From the NCBI RefSeq assembly GCF_000317835.1, contig NC_019789.1:62001-126000 (forward strand): DNA of 64,000 nt, given 5' to 3'. Origin of the DNA: Deinococcus peraridilitoris DSM 19664 (GTDB lineage Bacteria > Deinococcota > Deinococci > Deinococcales > Deinococcaceae). A program made the position numbers and the translations under genes. Shown here piece after piece: positions 63,676 to 64,000 of the stretch; within the stretch, counting starts at the first letter, position 1, and each line of letters opens with the position of its first letter. The notes under the pieces were generated by a model that ran no database searches, was not told where the DNA came from, and was given only the letters and a program-made list of their open reading frames with translations.

Positions 63676-64000
63676 ATGGCCAAGTACCTCCTCTCCCAGT
63701 TCCTGCAAGCGGTGCTGGTCATCGTATTCGTGACGCTGGTTGTCGCGGTCATGCTGCGCTTCTCCGGAGATCCGGCCGTCGCCCTCTTCCAGGGGGCTTC
63801 GGCCCCCTCGGAAGAAGAACTGCAGGAAATCCGCCAGGCACTCGGTTTGAATCAGCCATTCCTGACGCAATACGGCAATTTCCTTTCCGGGCTGCTGACC
63901 GGCAACCTCGGAATCAGCTTTCGCAGCAAAACGGCCGTCAGTACCTTGGTCTGGCAAGCCATGCCACCCACCTTGCTGCTGGCCCTGACGTCCCTGCTGA
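63676..64000 (+). CDS. ABC transporter permease, DppB type (partial)
   Basis: The frame from ATG 63676 encodes the N-terminal 108 residues of a DppB-like permease: a first membrane helix (LQAVLVIVFVTLVVAVMLRF), the typical loop LRQALGLNQPFL-type (EEELQEIRQALGLNQPF), YGNFLSGLLTGNLGISF, and the start of a second helix. The rest lies beyond the window. It forms the peptide transporter with the binding protein before it. Confidence 0.9.
   Translation, partial: MAKYLLSQFLQAVLVIVFVTLVVAVMLRFSGDPAVALFQGASAPSEEELQEIRQALGLNQPFLTQYGNFLSGLLTGNLGISFRSKTAVSTLVWQAMPPTLLLALTSLL

Overview
The window reads like an accessory replicon (megaplasmid or secondary chromosome) of a Deinococcus-type bacterium. This is inferred from high-GC coding sequence, many sugar ABC transporters and glycosidases, a DUF6766-type membrane protein, a likely leaderless promoter and a dense mix of IS families (IS4, IS5, IS630, IS110, ISL3, IS3). 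No rRNA, tRNA, CRISPR array or replication-initiator gene was seen. The strongest replicon signal is a small ParA plus small ParB-like partition locus with a palindromic centromere-like site at 42.9-44.1 kb, next to VapBC and a tyrosine recombinase.

Layout. 1-1.7 kb: GH15 glucoamylase-like gene, frameshifted and running off the left edge. 2.4-7.2 kb: thiol/peroxide cassette (two AhpD-like carboxymuconolactone decarboxylase family proteins, thioredoxin, thioredoxin reductase, small membrane protein, YceI) with a NemR-like TetR regulator whose putative operator occurs both at its own promoter and upstream of one AhpD-like gene. 7.2-15.4 kb: CRP/FNR regulator, sorbosone-dehydrogenase-like protein, isochorismatase-family hydrolase, and an eroding zone holding relics of a YjeF/NnrE epimerase, a GH15 leader, an AhpD-like enzyme and a sulfite-oxidase-like molybdoenzyme. 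15.7-24.4 kb: first sugar-uptake cluster (ABC transporter, amidohydrolase, ROK repressor; divergent ROK protein, six-hairpin glycosidase, M20 peptidase).

26.9-39.6 kb: second, well-preserved catabolic island. Leftward are a GntR repressor, a GabD-like aldehyde dehydrogenase and an M24-fold protein lacking two metal ligands, joined by 4-bp overlaps. Rightward are an ABC sugar transporter, an L-fucose-isomerase-like protein, a PfkB kinase, a LacD-type aldolase, a GH31 glycosidase and an AEC-family carrier. The logic is import, glycoside hydrolysis, isomerisation, phosphorylation, aldol cleavage, oxidation of the released aldehyde and possibly export of the acid. That resembles sulfoglycolysis, but the GH31 looks like a YicI-type enzyme rather than a sulfoquinovosidase, so the substrate is open. 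IS elements bracket the island on both sides.

39.6-47 kb: an IS5/IS4 chimera, VapBC, recombinase, partition locus, and an IS4 element with a 9-bp target duplication that splits a readable host gene. 47-52.4 kb: class V aminotransferase, MalT-like LuxR regulator and a membrane protein. 52.4-60 kb: an IS graveyard with truncated transposases, an IS110 with a possible bridge-RNA leader, a 62-bp near-perfect palindrome, and a 45-bp segment found at the truncated front of two different transposase genes. 60.2-64 kb: proline iminopeptidase, IclR regulator with clear promoter and operator, and the start of a peptide ABC transporter operon running off the right edge.
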